A DNA stretch of 64,000 bases from Ralstonia soli (GCF_023955655.1 NZ_JAMXHT010000004.1:1-64000); one strand, 5' to 3'; shown: positions 50,550 to 61,906, counted from the stretch's first letter. Notes: a model not told the origin generated them from the sequence alone. Made by a program: numbers and translations.

Positions 50550-52664
50550 TCAGGCGGTTTCCGCCATCATGCCGCCATGGCGCAGCAGGGCATCGATACT
50601 CGGCGCACGGCCGCGGAAGGCCGTGAACGACTCGATCGCCGGGCGGCTGCCGCCAACGGCCAGCACTTCGCGGCGATAGCGGGCGCCCGTCTCAACGTCG
50701 AGCACCGAGCCGCCCAGCTTGCTGGCCTCTTCAAACGCGGCATAGGCATCCGCTGACAGCACCTCGGCCCACTTGTAGCTGTAGTAACCCGCTGCGTAGC
50801 CGCCTGCGAAGATGTGGCTGAACGTATTGGGCCAGCGCGACAGCTCGGCCTGCGGCACCACGTGGAAGCGGTTGTTGACCTCGCGCGAGAGTTCCAGCAC
50901 CGAGGTGTCGCCCTTCGGGTCGAAATCCGTATGCAGGTGCATGTCGAACGTCGAGAACACGATCTGGCGCAGTGTCGCCATGCCGTTCTGGAAGTTCTTC
51001 GCGGCCAGCATGCGGTCGTACAGCGTGCGCGGCAGCGGCTGGCCCGATTCCACATGGCGGGTCATGCGCGAGAGCACTTCCCACTCCCAGCAGAAGTTCT
51101 CCATGAACTGCGACGGCAGTTCCACCGCATCCCATTCCACGCCGTTGATGCCCGACACGCCCAGCTCGTCCACCTGCGTGAGCATGTGGTGCAGACCGTG
51201 GCCAAACTCGTGGAACAGCGTGATGACTTCGTCGTGCGTGAACAGCGCGGGCTTGTTGCCGACCGGGCCGGAGAAGTTGCAGGTGAGGTAGGCCACCGGG
51301 GTTTGCACGCCAGCATCATCCAGCAGCTTGCGGCCGCGGGCGTCGTCCATCCAGGCGCCGCCGCGCTTGCCTTCGCGGGCGTACAGGTCGATGTAGAACT
51401 GCGCGAGCAGCTCGCCCTGCGCGGATTCCACGCGGAAGAAGCGCACATCCGGATGCCACACTTCGGCTTGCTCGGGTTGGATCTTGACCGAAAACAGCGT
51501 CTGCACGACGTTGAACAGCCCATCCAGCACAGCCGGTTCCGGGAAGTACTGCTTCACCTCCTGCTCGGAGAACGCGTAGCGCGCCTCGCGCAGTTTTTCT
51601 GACGCGTAGGCCATGTCCCACGGTTCGAGCTTGTCGATGCCGAGCGTGGTCTTGGCGAACGCTTGCAGCTCTTCCCAGTCCTTCTCGGCGAAGGGGCGGG
51701 CGCGGTCAGCAAGCTCACCGAGGAAGCGCAGCACGTCTTCGGGCGAATCGGCCATCTTTGGCACCAGCGACACCTCGCCGAAGTTGCGGTAACCCAGCAT
51801 GTGGGCTTCTTCGGTACGCAGCGTGAGCTGCTCGGCCATGTTGGCGGTGTTGTCCCACTCGGGCTTGCCGCCGCCGTATTGCGCGCCGAGTTCGGATGCA
51901 CGCGTGACGTTGGCTTCGTACAGGGTGCGGCGCAGTGCGCGGTCTTCCGCGTACTGCAGCACCGGGAAGTACGACGGGAAGTGCAGCGTGAACTTCCAGC
52001 CGGTAGCGTTCGCGTTATCGCGGCGAGCGGCTTCTTGCGCAGCTTGCTTGGCGTCGTCCGGCAGGCCGGCCAGACGGGATTCGTCGTCGATAAGGAGCGC
52101 GTAGGCATTCGTGGCGTCCAGCACGTGGTCGCTGAAGGCCTTGGTCAGCTGCGCCTGTTGTTCCTGGATGGAGGCAAAGCGCGGTTTCTGGTCCTCCGGC
52201 AACTCGGCGCCGCCCAGGCGGAAGCCGCGCAGTTCGTTGTCGAGCAGCTTCTTGCGGGCGGGGGAGAGGGCTGCGTATTCCGCGCTGTCGGCAATCGCCT
52301 TGTACTTTTCGAACAGTTCCAGGTCTTGCCCCAGGCCCGACCAGAACTCGGTCACGCGGGGCAGGTTGGCGGCATGCGCTTCACGCAGCGCGGGCGTGTC
52401 GGCCACCGCACTCAGGTGGCTGACGATGCCCCAGGCGCGGCCCAGCGGCTCGGTGGCGTCTTCCAGTGCGGTGACGACGGTATTCCAGCTCACCGGCGTG
52501 GCGGGATCCTTCACCCGTGCCACAGCCGATGCAGCGCGCTCGAGCAGCACGTCAATGGCGGGCGTGATGTGCTCCGGGCGGATGTCCGCGAAGCGCGGCA
52601 GACCAGAAAAATCGAGCAACGGATTGTTGGCCGGGGTGGCAACCTTGTGCGAAGTGTCGGTCAT
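50550..52664 (-). CDS. prlC: Oligopeptidase A (M3 metallopeptidase)
   Basis: 704 residues, family length about 680-700. Zinc motif HEFGH in VITLFHEFGHGLHHMLTQVD near 484, followed by the third ligand Glu in the GVEWDAVELPSQFMENFCWE block near 509-528. The N-terminal helical part (NPLLDFSGLPRFADIRPEHI) is typical for PrlC. Cytosolic degradation of short peptides, including signal-peptide fragments. Confidence 0.95.
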   Translation of the reverse strand: MTDTSHKVATPANNPLLDFSGLPRFADIRPEHITPAIDVLLERAASAVARVKDPATPVSWNTVVTALEDATEPLGRAWGIVSHLSAVADTPALREAHAANLPRVTEFWSGLGQDLELFEKYKAIADSAEYAALSPARKKLLDNELRGFRLGGAELPEDQKPRFASIQEQQAQLTKAFSDHVLDATNAYALLIDDESRLAGLPDDAKQAAQEAARRDNANATGWKFTLHFPSYFPVLQYAEDRALRRTLYEANVTRASELGAQYGGGKPEWDNTANMAEQLTLRTEEAHMLGYRNFGEVSLVPKMADSPEDVLRFLGELADRARPFAEKDWEELQAFAKTTLGIDKLEPWDMAYASEKLREARYAFSEQEVKQYFPEPAVLDGLFNVVQTLFSVKIQPEQAEVWHPDVRFFRVESAQGELLAQFYIDLYAREGKRGGAWMDDARGRKLLDDAGVQTPVAYLTCNFSGPVGNKPALFTHDEVITLFHEFGHGLHHMLTQVDELGVSGINGVEWDAVELPSQFMENFCWEWEVLSRMTRHVESGQPLPRTLYDRMLAAKNFQNGMATLRQIVFSTFDMHLHTDFDPKGDTSVLELSREVNNRFHVVPQAELSRWPNTFSHIFAGGYAAGYYSYKWAEVLSADAYAAFEEASKLGGSVLDVETGARYRREVLAVGGSRPAIESFTAFRGRAPSIDALLRHGGMMAETA

Positions 52665-52693
52665 GGCAGGCTCGGAAGAGAAATTTCGGGGAC

Positions 52694-52732
52694 AAAAAAA
52701 GCGTCCGATCCATCAGGTGGGGACGCTTTTTC
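52694..52732 (-). terminator. Intrinsic terminator of folD
   Basis: Minus-strand stem AAAAAGCGTCC / GGACGCTTTTT with a T7 run, 39 bp after the folD stop and 30 bp before the prlC start, separating the two transcripts. Confidence 0.85.
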
Positions 52733-52771
52733 CGTTTCCAACTGGGTTGGGTGAGGCTTAGGTCACCACGA

Positions 52772-53641
<870 letters not shown>

Positions 53642-53725
53642 GGCTGGGCGGAGGAGGGAGGGCAAAGCGCGATTATAAATCGGCGCCTTCCCTTCAGCCG
53701 CCCGCTTGGTGTTTTGCGACGCGGT

Positions 53726-54361
53726 TTAGCTGTTGCGCGACAACGCCAGGCGCAGCAGGTCCGCCACCGTATTCACGTTGAGCTTTTCCATGATGTTGGC
53801 GCGGTGGGCCTCCACCGTTTTGATGGAAATGCCCAGGTCGTCGGCGATCTGCTTGTTCAGGCGGCCGGCGACGATGCGCTCGAGCACCTGCTGCTCGCGC
53901 GTGGTGAGACGGCCGAGCAGGTCCTGGGCGGCTTTCTGTTCGCGGGCGACCGAGTCTTCGCTGCGGGCCTTGCTGAGCATGCGCTCGACCAGCTCGCGCA
54001 GTTCGGACTCGTCGAACGGCTTTTCGATGAAGTCCACCGCGCCTTTCTTCATGGTCGACACGGCCATCGGCACATCACCGTGGCCGGTGACGAAGACGAT
54101 CGGCATGCGGCTGTTTTCGGCCAGCAGGCGGTCTTGCAGCTCGGGGCCGCTCATGCCTTGCATGCGCACGTCGAGGATCAGGCAGCCGACGCCTTCACCT
54201 CGCTTGTCGTCAACCAGGAATTCTTCGGCGCTGCGATAGGTGCGCACGGTGTAGCCATTGCCTTCGAGCAGCCACGTCAACGAGTCACGCATGGCTTCGT
54301 CATCGTCGACGACGAACACGGTTTCGTTGCGCGGCGCAACTGCTGCGGGCGTTGTGCTCAT
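53726..54361 (-). CDS. FixJ-family response regulator
   Basis: 211 residues. Receiver domain 13-130 with acidic pocket VVDDDEAMR (D20, D21), phospho-acceptor D64 in LILDVRM, T in VFVTGHGD and K in IEKPF; LuxR-type HTH about 145-205 (RLTTREQQVLERIVAGRLNK, ISIKTVEAHRANIMEKL). Forms a pair with the histidine kinase encoded 60 bp upstream on the same strand. Targets unknown; its neighbour across the divergent region is aceE. Confidence 0.94.
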   Translation of the reverse strand: MSTTPAAVAPRNETVFVVDDDEAMRDSLTWLLEGNGYTVRTYRSAEEFLVDDKRGEGVGCLILDVRMQGMSGPELQDRLLAENSRMPIVFVTGHGDVPMAVSTMKKGAVDFIEKPFDESELRELVERMLSKARSEDSVAREQKAAQDLLGRLTTREQQVLERIVAGRLNKQIADDLGISIKTVEAHRANIMEKLNVNTVADLLRLALSRNS

Positions 54362-54421
54362 GGAGGAGTCCTCGGTCTACGTTCTATGTTTTAAAAGCGA
54401 CTTACTGCGGATGACAGCTGG

Positions 54422-56983
54422 CTACAGCGGATTCAGCGGAAGGATGATTTTAAACGTACAGCCGATGCCATCGGCGTTGTTTTCAACCCAGAGCCGGCCG
54501 AGGTGGGATTCTATGATGGAACGGCAGATATTCAGCCCCATCCCCATGCCGTCGGACTTGGTGCTGAAGAACGGCTCGAACAAGCGTTCCTTGGTGCTGT
54601 CGTCCACGCCGGGGCCTTGGTCGATCACCTCGATCAACACCGAATTTTCGGGGTCGTCGATCAGATTGGCGTGCAGGCGCAGGACGCTGGCGGCGCGCAG
54701 GCGCGGGTGGGCGGCCATGGCTTCGGCCGCGTTCTTGAGCAGGTTGACGAGCACCTGCTCGATCAGCACCGGGTCGACATACAGATGCGGCAGGTCAGGC
54801 GGCAGGCGCGTCAGGATCGTGATGCCGCGTCGAGTGGCCTCCAGCTCGGCCAGGCCGACCGCATCGGCGACGATGTCGCGCAGGTCGGATTCGCGCCGCT
54901 GCGGCTGGCTGCGTTTCACGAAGCCGCGGATGCGCTGGATGATGGTGCCGGCGCGCACAGCCTGGGCGGAGGTCTTTTCCAGCACGGGGATCAGTTCTTC
55001 CGGCGTGCTGCGTCCGCTCTTCAGGCGGCCGACCGCGCCCATGCAGTAGTTGTTAATGGCGGCCAGCGGCTGGTTCAGCTCGTGCGCCAGCGACGAGGCC
55101 ATCTCCCCCATGGTCGTCAGGCGGCTGGTGAACTGCAGGCGCTCCTCGTGCTGGCGCGTCATTTCCTCAGCGGCTTTACGCACGGTGATGTCGGTGGCGA
55201 TCTGCATCTGCGCGAGGTGCCCGTCGACCCACTGGATGTAGCGGCGGCGCACTTCAAACCATTTCTGCATCGACGGCACGTAGATTTCGCGGGCGTCTGC
55301 GGCATGCGGCGTCAGCTCCGAGGCGGGCAGGCCGGCGTAGGGGTCGATCAGGTCGAGCGCGTCGCTGGACACGTCTTCCGTATTGACGTCGTGGCCCGAG
55401 AGCTGCAGATGCCCGAACGCCTCCCAGCCGAAGAGCTGGCGGTAGTAGCGGTTGGCGAACAGCAGTTCGGCCTTGTCGGTGGACAGCACGGACACGGCGG
55501 CGTCCAGGCTCTCCAGCACCGTGGTGAAGCGGTCGTGCGCGGCGGCCAGGTCTTCACGCGCGCGCTTGGGCTCGGTGATGTCGGTGATCGAGCTCATCCA
55601 GCCCGTGTGCCGGCCGCGTGCGTCGATCAGCGGCGAGACGTACATCCGCGCATAGAAGCTCGTGCCGTCGCGGCGCATCATGCGCAGCTCCATGCCGTTG
55701 GCAGGCGCCTTGCCGCGCAAGGTCAGCTCGATGTGCTTTTGCATCTCGCCGATCTCGTTCGGCGGCCAGTACGGGAAGGGCGGCATGCGGCCGACCAGCT
55801 CGGCTTCGGTCCAGCCGATCATGCGGCAGAACGCCGGGTTCACGTAGGTGATGCGGCCGTTGAGGTCGAGCGAGCGCATGCCGATCACCATGGAGTTTTC
55901 CATGGCACGGCGGAACGAGGTTTCGGCCAGCAACGCGCGCTGTGCCTCGGAGCGCCGGCTGGTGTGGCGCCACACGCTCCACAGGCTCCAGATCACGAAG
56001 CACGACAGGCCGGCCACCAGCCACATCAGCATGTTGTTGGGCAAGTTGGACGGCGCCGGATAGGCCTCCGCCCGTAACGACAACGAGTGCCCCGGCGGAT
56101 CCAGCAGCACCTCGTACGACGCGGCCGCCTTGGGCACCGGCCGCAGCGACGTGCTGGCGCGAATCACGTTGTTCTTGTCGACCAGCGAGAAGCGGTAGCG
56201 GTCGGTCAATTCGCCGGGCAGCAGTTGCGTGAGGATGCCGGTGACGGAGTACATGGCGCCCACGGTGCCCAGGAACTCGTTGTCGCGCACGATCGGCACT
56301 TCCATGAGCATGAAGCTCTCGCCGCGCTCGTTCTGGATGGGGCGCGAATAGACGGCGCGCTGCGTTTCGCGCGCGGCATCGTAGGCGGACTGGATTTCAG
56401 GCTCGAGGGGGTGGTCGCGCGTTTCGCGCACGCGGGCGACGAATTCGGAGTTGGCCGGGAATGCCCAGCGCGGGCGGCGCGTGGCGTCCAGCCAGTTGAT
56501 GAAGACCAGTTCGGGGTTTTCTCGCAGGAGCTGGCGGGCGGCGTCGCGATAGGCGCTCGGGTCGAGCTGCGCGGCGCCAATGTCGCGTGCCAGCGCGGCC
56601 ACCTGGTCCTGATTGCTCTGCAGGGACAGGCGCACCTTCTGCTCCGCCCAGGCAGCGTCGCGGTAGAGTGCATCACGCTGCTGCTGCACCTCGGTGGCGT
56701 GCAGCTGATACAGGATGAAGATCATTGCGCCGGCAAACAGGACGATCGCCACCAGCGGGATGAACATGAACCAGTTGGTCGTCCACAGCCGGCCAAGGCG
56801 CGTCAGCCACAGGCGGCGCGGCATGTTCGGGCGCGCACCTTCGTCGGGCGGCAACTCGGGCGCGGGCACCGGTACAGGAGCGGCGGATGCCGACGAGGCA
56901 GCCGGGTCCTGCGAAGCGTGGGAGGGGGCAAGCATGATGGGCGGACGAACGCCGGAATTCTGCGGAGGTATGGGAGTGGACAT
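54422..56983 (-). CDS. Membrane PAS-sensor histidine kinase (FixL/DctB-like)
   Basis: 853 residues. Pro-rich cytoplasmic N-terminus (1-60), TM1 about 71-94 (WFMFIPLVAIVLFAGAMIF), an extracytoplasmic sensor region to about 320, TM2 (MLMWLVAGLSCFVIWSLWSV), two PAS domains (FRRAMENSMVIGMRSLDLNG; RFTTVLESLDAAVSVLSTDK) with a PAC segment, H-box SSLAHELNQPLAAINNYCMG, and an ATPase domain with N-box LLKNAAEAMAAH, G1 DQGPGVDDSTKERLF and G2 GMGMGLNICRSI. Autophosphorylates on His and drives the adjacent FixJ-like regulator. The signal is unknown. The true start may be a later Met (residue 17 or 54). Confidence 0.93.
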   Translation of the reverse strand: MSTPIPPQNSGVRPPIMLAPSHASQDPAASSASAAPVPVPAPELPPDEGARPNMPRRLWLTRLGRLWTTNWFMFIPLVAIVLFAGAMIFILYQLHATEVQQQRDALYRDAAWAEQKVRLSLQSNQDQVAALARDIGAAQLDPSAYRDAARQLLRENPELVFINWLDATRRPRWAFPANSEFVARVRETRDHPLEPEIQSAYDAARETQRAVYSRPIQNERGESFMLMEVPIVRDNEFLGTVGAMYSVTGILTQLLPGELTDRYRFSLVDKNNVIRASTSLRPVPKAAASYEVLLDPPGHSLSLRAEAYPAPSNLPNNMLMWLVAGLSCFVIWSLWSVWRHTSRRSEAQRALLAETSFRRAMENSMVIGMRSLDLNGRITYVNPAFCRMIGWTEAELVGRMPPFPYWPPNEIGEMQKHIELTLRGKAPANGMELRMMRRDGTSFYARMYVSPLIDARGRHTGWMSSITDITEPKRAREDLAAAHDRFTTVLESLDAAVSVLSTDKAELLFANRYYRQLFGWEAFGHLQLSGHDVNTEDVSSDALDLIDPYAGLPASELTPHAADAREIYVPSMQKWFEVRRRYIQWVDGHLAQMQIATDITVRKAAEEMTRQHEERLQFTSRLTTMGEMASSLAHELNQPLAAINNYCMGAVGRLKSGRSTPEELIPVLEKTSAQAVRAGTIIQRIRGFVKRSQPQRRESDLRDIVADAVGLAELEATRRGITILTRLPPDLPHLYVDPVLIEQVLVNLLKNAAEAMAAHPRLRAASVLRLHANLIDDPENSVLIEVIDQGPGVDDSTKERLFEPFFSTKSDGMGMGLNICRSIIESHLGRLWVENNADGIGCTFKIILPLNPL

Positions 56984-57297
56984 CTGTGCAACTGCGCAAA
57001 ACTAAGTGTAACGGCAATTAACTTGCGGGTCGCTTGGGGAAACCGCTTGGTGATGCCTCTCGGGGCTTACCGAAATGCTGCGCTGCAATGTCACGAGTGC
57101 TTTGTTTTGCATCGCACTAATATTCCACATTATAAAAAACCATATCGCAATTTGAAAATTCCGCTTGTGCTGTGTTTGCGGGTGCCCATAGAATCAGCGC
57201 AAAAGTCGGGGTGGCCCCTTGCGTGCGTGCGACGCGCGCGCCGGCGGGATACCTCACAAGAGACGTACCCACCGTTACTGCTACCAAGGAGACCGCC
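56984..57297 (+). promoter_or_regulatory. Divergent control region between the histidine kinase and aceE
   Basis: 314 bp without a gene. An AT-rich block (57118-57160) precedes a candidate sigma70 promoter TTGTGC (57165-57170), 18-bp spacer, TAGAAT (57189-57194), about 100 bp before the aceE start. No perfect palindrome or PdhR-type site stands out. Confidence 0.4.
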
Positions 57298-59988
57298 ATG
57301 TCGGCCGTACCAGAACAAGTCCTGGGCGCCACGAGCGCCAGCGACGTCGATCCCCAGGAAACCAAGGAATGGCTGGAGGCGCTGCAAGGCGTCATCGGCG
57401 CGGAAGGCCCGCAGCGCGCGGCGTTCCTCCTCGACAAGCAGATTGAGTACGCGCGCATCAATGGCGTGACCTCGCCGCTGCACGCAGAAACCCCCTACAT
57501 CAACACGATTCCGGTTGAGAACCAGGACCGCATTCCGGGCAACCAGGAAATCGAGCACCGCATCCGTTCGTACACCCGCTGGAACGCCATGGCGATGGTG
57601 CTGCGCGCGAACAAGGACACCAACGTCGGTGGCCACATCTCGTCGTTCGCGTCCGCAGCCACGCTGTATGACGTCGGCTACAACCACTTCTGGCATGCCC
57701 CGTCGGACAAGCACGGTGGCGACATGGTCTTCGTGCAGGGCCACTCGGCGCCGGGCGTGTACTCGCGCGCTTTCCTGCTGGGCCGCCTGTCGGAAGAGCA
57801 GCTCGACAGCTTCCGTCAGGAAGTGGACGGCAAGGGCATCTCGTCGTATCCGCACCCGTGGCTGATGCCGGATTTCTGGCAGTTCCCGACCGTGTCGATG
57901 GGCCTGGGTCCGATCATGGCGATCTACCAGGCGCGCTTCACCAAGTACCTAGCCAGCCGCGGCCTGATCCAGAACTGGGAAAATCGCAAGGTCTGGGCCT
58001 TCCTGGGCGATGGCGAAACCGACGAACCGGAATCGCTGGGCGCGATCGGCATGGCCGGCCGTGAAAAGCTGGACAACCTCGTCTTCGTGATCAACTGCAA
58101 CCTGCAGCGCCTGGACGGCCCGGTGCGCGGCAACGGCAAGATCATTCAAGAGCTGGAGAGCGAATTCCGCGGCGCCGGCTGGAACGTCATCAAGGTCATC
58201 TGGGGCAGCCGCTGGGATCAGCTCCTGGCCCGCGACACCAAGGGCCTGCTGATGAGCCGCATGATGGAATGCGTCGACGGCGAGTACCAGACCTTCAAGT
58301 CGAAGAGCGGCGCCTACGTGCGCGAGCACTTCTTCAACACGCCGGAACTCAAGGCCATGGTGGCTGACTGGTCCGACGACGACATCTGGGCGCTGAACCG
58401 CGGCGGCCATGATCCGCACAAGATCTACGCGGCATTCCAATCGGCGAGTAACCACAAGGGTCAGCCGACCGTCATCCTCGCCAAGACCATCAAGGGCTAT
58501 GGCATGGGCGAAGCCGGTGAAGCGATGAACATCGCCCACCAGCAGAAGAAGATGCCGGTGGACGCCATCCGCAAGCTGCGCGATCGCTTCAATATTCCGG
58601 TGGCGGATGACCAGCTCGAGAAGGTTCCGTACGTCAAGTTCGAGGAAGGCTCGAAGGAACTGGAGTACATGCGCAAGGCGCGCATGGACCTGGGTGGCTA
58701 CCTGCCGGCTCGTCGCCTGAAGGCGGACCCACTGCAGATTCCGGCGCTGTCGGCATTCGACGCGCTGCTCAAGGCCACCGGCGAAGGCCGCGAAGTGTCC
58801 ACGACGATGGCCTTCGTCCGTATCCTGAACATCCTGCTCAAGGACAAGAACGTCGGCAAGCACGTCGTGCCCATCGTGCCGGATGAATCGCGCACGTTCG
58901 GTATGGAAGGTCTGTTCCGCCAGGTCGGTATCTGGAACCAGGAAGGCCAGAAGTACGTGCCGCAGGATCACGACCAGCTGATGTTCTACAAGGAATCGCA
59001 GACGGGTCAGGTGCTGCAAGAGGGCATCAACGAAGCCGGCGCCATGTGCGACTGGATCGCGGCCGCCACGTCGTATTCGACGCATGGCGTGGCGATGATC
59101 CCGTTCTACATCTACTACTCGATGTTCGGCATCCAGCGTATCGGCGACCTCTGCTGGGCCGCCGGCGACATGCGCTCGCGCGGCTTCCTGCTGGGCGGCA
59201 CCGCTGGCCGCACCACGCTGAACGGCGAAGGCCTGCAGCACGAAGACGGCCACTCGCATGTGTACCACGCTGCCATCCCGAACTGCATCTCGTATGATCC
59301 GACGTTCCAGTACGAACTGGCCGTGGTGATGCAAGACGGCCTGCGCCGCATGTATGTCGAGCAGGAAGACGTCTACTACTACCTGACGGTGATGAACGAG
59401 AACTACGAGCACCCGGAAATGCCGGCGGGTGTCGAGGCCGACATCATCAAGGGGATGTACCAGTTCAAGAAGGGCGTCGAGAACAGCAACGCACCGCGCG
59501 TGCAGCTGCTGGGTTCGGGCACGATCTTCCGTGAGGTGATCGCTGCCGCCGAGCTGCTCAAGAAGGACTGGGGCGTGGAGTCGGACCTGTGGGGTTGCCC
59601 GAGCTTTACCGAACTGGCTCGCGAAGGCAACGCCGTTGCCCGCTGGAACCTGCTCAACCCGACCGAGCCGCAACGCGAATCGCATGTCGAGAAGCTGCTC
59701 AAGAACGCACGCGGCCCGGTCATCGCATCGACCGACTACGTCCGCACCTTCGCCGAGCAGATCCGCGCTTTCGTGCCGCGTCGCTACGTGGTGCTGGGCA
59801 CCGACGGCTTCGGCCGCTCGGATACCCGCGAGAAGCTGCGCCACTTCTTCGAGGTGGATCGCTACTGGGTGACGGTTGCGTCGCTCAAGGCGCTCGCCGA
59901 TGAAGGCGTGCTGCCGCGCGAAAAGGTGGCCGAGGCACTGAAGAAGTACAACCTCGATCCGAACAAGCCCAACCCGATGACCGTATAA
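57298..59988 (+). CDS. aceE: Pyruvate dehydrogenase E1 component (homodimeric type)
   Basis: 896 residues from the ATG at 57298, with AAGGAG seven bases upstream; the frame upstream is not part of the family. Signatures of homodimeric E1: RWNAMAMVLRANKDTNVGGHISSFASAATLYDVGYNHFW near 97-135, ThDP motif FLGDGETDEPESLGAIG near 235, NLQRLDGPVRGNGKIIQELE near 264, and TDGFGRSDTREKLRHFFEVD near 840. It decarboxylates pyruvate and acetylates the lipoyl groups of AceF. First gene of aceE-aceF-bph-lpdA. Confidence 0.98.
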   Translation: MSAVPEQVLGATSASDVDPQETKEWLEALQGVIGAEGPQRAAFLLDKQIEYARINGVTSPLHAETPYINTIPVENQDRIPGNQEIEHRIRSYTRWNAMAMVLRANKDTNVGGHISSFASAATLYDVGYNHFWHAPSDKHGGDMVFVQGHSAPGVYSRAFLLGRLSEEQLDSFRQEVDGKGISSYPHPWLMPDFWQFPTVSMGLGPIMAIYQARFTKYLASRGLIQNWENRKVWAFLGDGETDEPESLGAIGMAGREKLDNLVFVINCNLQRLDGPVRGNGKIIQELESEFRGAGWNVIKVIWGSRWDQLLARDTKGLLMSRMMECVDGEYQTFKSKSGAYVREHFFNTPELKAMVADWSDDDIWALNRGGHDPHKIYAAFQSASNHKGQPTVILAKTIKGYGMGEAGEAMNIAHQQKKMPVDAIRKLRDRFNIPVADDQLEKVPYVKFEEGSKELEYMRKARMDLGGYLPARRLKADPLQIPALSAFDALLKATGEGREVSTTMAFVRILNILLKDKNVGKHVVPIVPDESRTFGMEGLFRQVGIWNQEGQKYVPQDHDQLMFYKESQTGQVLQEGINEAGAMCDWIAAATSYSTHGVAMIPFYIYYSMFGIQRIGDLCWAAGDMRSRGFLLGGTAGRTTLNGEGLQHEDGHSHVYHAAIPNCISYDPTFQYELAVVMQDGLRRMYVEQEDVYYYLTVMNENYEHPEMPAGVEADIIKGMYQFKKGVENSNAPRVQLLGSGTIFREVIAAAELLKKDWGVESDLWGCPSFTELAREGNAVARWNLLNPTEPQRESHVEKLLKNARGPVIASTDYVRTFAEQIRAFVPRRYVVLGTDGFGRSDTREKLRHFFEVDRYWVTVASLKALADEGVLPREKVAEALKKYNLDPNKPNPMTV

Positions 59989-60142
59989 CGGAGCCGCCGG
60001 GCGCGTGGGTTGCGTCCCGGCCCGGGCACCGCTCTGACAGACTTTTCGCGTAGTGCATTTGCCTGCACGATGCGGTAGCCTGCGGAGCAGTTTGTGCCCG
60101 CCGCCGGACGCACTCGCCGCCAGACCCTCTGGAGACAGAAGA

Positions 60143-61813
60143 ATGAGTCAAGTCGTAGAAATCAAGGTGCCGGACATCGGCGACTACAAAGACGTCCCGG
60201 TGATCGAAGTGCTGGTCAAGGCGGGCGATACCGTCAACGCCGAGGATTCGCTGGTTACGCTGGAATCGGACAAGGCGACCATGGACGTGCCGTCGCCCAA
60301 GAGCGGCGTCGTCAAGGAAGTGAAGATCAAGGTGGGCGACACGGTGTCGGAAGGCTCGCTGGTGCTGCTGCTCGAAGAGCAGGGCGCCGCGGCGGCTCCG
60401 GCTCCCGCGCCCCAGGCTGCCGCTCCGGCTCCGGCCGCTGCTGCGCCGGCCCCCGCACCTGCTGCGCAAGCGTCGGCCCCGGCGCCGGCTGCTGCGGGTG
60501 GCGGCACGGTCGAAGTGAGGGTCCCGGACATTGGCGACTACAAGGATGTGCCGGTCATCGAGATCAGCGTGAAGGTGGGCGACAAGGTGGAAGCCGAGCA
60601 GTCGCTGATCACGCTCGAATCGGACAAGGCCACGATGGATGTGCCGTCGCCGGCCGCCGGTGTCGTCAAGGAAATCCGCGTGAAGGTGGGCGATGCGGTG
60701 TCGGAAGGCACGCTGATCGTCGTGCTGGAAGGCGCTGGCGGTGCTGCCGCAGCACCGGCGCCTGCACAAGCTCCGGCGCCCGCACCGGCTGCCGCTGCAC
60801 CCAGCCCGGCCCCTGCGGCTGCGCCCGCTGCTGCTCCGGCTGCAGCGCCTGCCACGTACACCGCCGACACCGTCGGTACGGTGGGCAAGGCTGCCCACGC
60901 CAGCCCGTCGGTGCGCAAGTACGCGCGTGACCTGGGCGTCGACGTCAACCTCGTTGGCGGCACGGGCCCGAAGAACCGCATCACGCAGGAAGACGTGCAG
61001 CGCTACGTCAAGGGCGTGATGACCGGTCAGGCTGCTGCTCCTGGCAAGGCCGCTGCAAGCGCGCCGGCTGGTGGCGGCGAACTGAACCTCCTGCCGTGGC
61101 CGAAGGTGGACTTCACCAAGTTCGGCCCGGTCGATCCGAAGCCGCTGTCGCGCATCAAGAAGATCTCTGGCGCAAACCTGCATCGCAACTGGGTCATGAT
61201 CCCGCACGTCACCAACAACGACGAAGCGGATATCACCGATCTGGAAGCCTTCCGCGTGCAGATGAACAAGGAGCACGAAAAGGCCGGCGTGAAGTTCACG
61301 ATGCTGGCGTTCGTGATCAAGGCGGTCGTCTCGGCGCTGAAGAAGTTCCCGACCTTCAACGCGAGCCTGGACGGCGATAACCTCGTCTTCAAGCAGTACT
61401 TCCACATCGGCTTTGCGGCCGATACGCCCAACGGGCTGGTGGTGCCGGTGATTCGCGATGCGGACAAGAAGAGCGTGGTGGATATCGCCCGTGAAATGAC
61501 CGACCTGTCGAAGGCCGCGCGCGAAGGCAAGCTCAAGCCAGACCAGATGCAGGGCGGCTGCTTCTCGATCTCGTCGCTGGGCGGCATTGGTGGTACGAAC
61601 TTCACGCCGATCATCAATGCGCCGGAAGTGGCGATCCTGGGTCTGTCGCGTGGCTATCAGAAGCCGGTGTGGGACGGCAAGCAGTTCGTGCCGCGCCTGA
61701 CGCTGCCGCTGTCGCTGTCGTACGATCACCGCGTGATCGATGGCGCGGAAGCTGCACGCTTCAACGCGTATCTGGGCAGCCTGCTGGCGGACTTCCGCCG
61801 CGTCAGCCTGTAA
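60143..61813 (+). CDS. aceF: Dihydrolipoamide acetyltransferase (E2 of pyruvate dehydrogenase)
   Basis: 556 residues from the ATG at 60143. Two lipoyl domains, residues 1-80 and about 120-200, each with the lipoylation site [12 protein letters not shown]; Ala/Pro-rich flexible linkers; a peripheral-subunit-binding domain (ASPSVRKYARDLGVDVNLVG near 253) and the catalytic domain with DHRVIDGAEAARF near 530 (HxxxDG). Forms the core of the complex. The 154-bp gap to aceE has no terminator. Confidence 0.97.
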   Translation: MSQVVEIKVPDIGDYKDVPVIEVLVKAGDTVNAEDSLVTLESDKATMDVPSPKSGVVKEVKIKVGDTVSEGSLVLLLEEQGAAAAPAPAPQAAAPAPAAAAPAPAPAAQASAPAPAAAGGGTVEVRVPDIGDYKDVPVIEISVKVGDKVEAEQSLITLESDKATMDVPSPAAGVVKEIRVKVGDAVSEGTLIVVLEGAGGAAAAPAPAQAPAPAPAAAAPSPAPAAAPAAAPAAAPATYTADTVGTVGKAAHASPSVRKYARDLGVDVNLVGGTGPKNRITQEDVQRYVKGVMTGQAAAPGKAAASAPAGGGELNLLPWPKVDFTKFGPVDPKPLSRIKKISGANLHRNWVMIPHVTNNDEADITDLEAFRVQMNKEHEKAGVKFTMLAFVIKAVVSALKKFPTFNASLDGDNLVFKQYFHIGFAADTPNGLVVPVIRDADKKSVVDIAREMTDLSKAAREGKLKPDQMQGGCFSISSLGGIGGTNFTPIINAPEVAILGLSRGYQKPVWDGKQFVPRLTLPLSLSYDHRVIDGAEAARFNAYLGSLLADFRRVSL

Positions 61814-61906
61814 GCCTGAGCGGGCACGGCACGCATCTGGCTTCTGGCCTGTGCGTGCCGGCCCACATGGGTTTGCAGCGGTCGGCGAATTTTTCGCGAG
61901 GACGAC

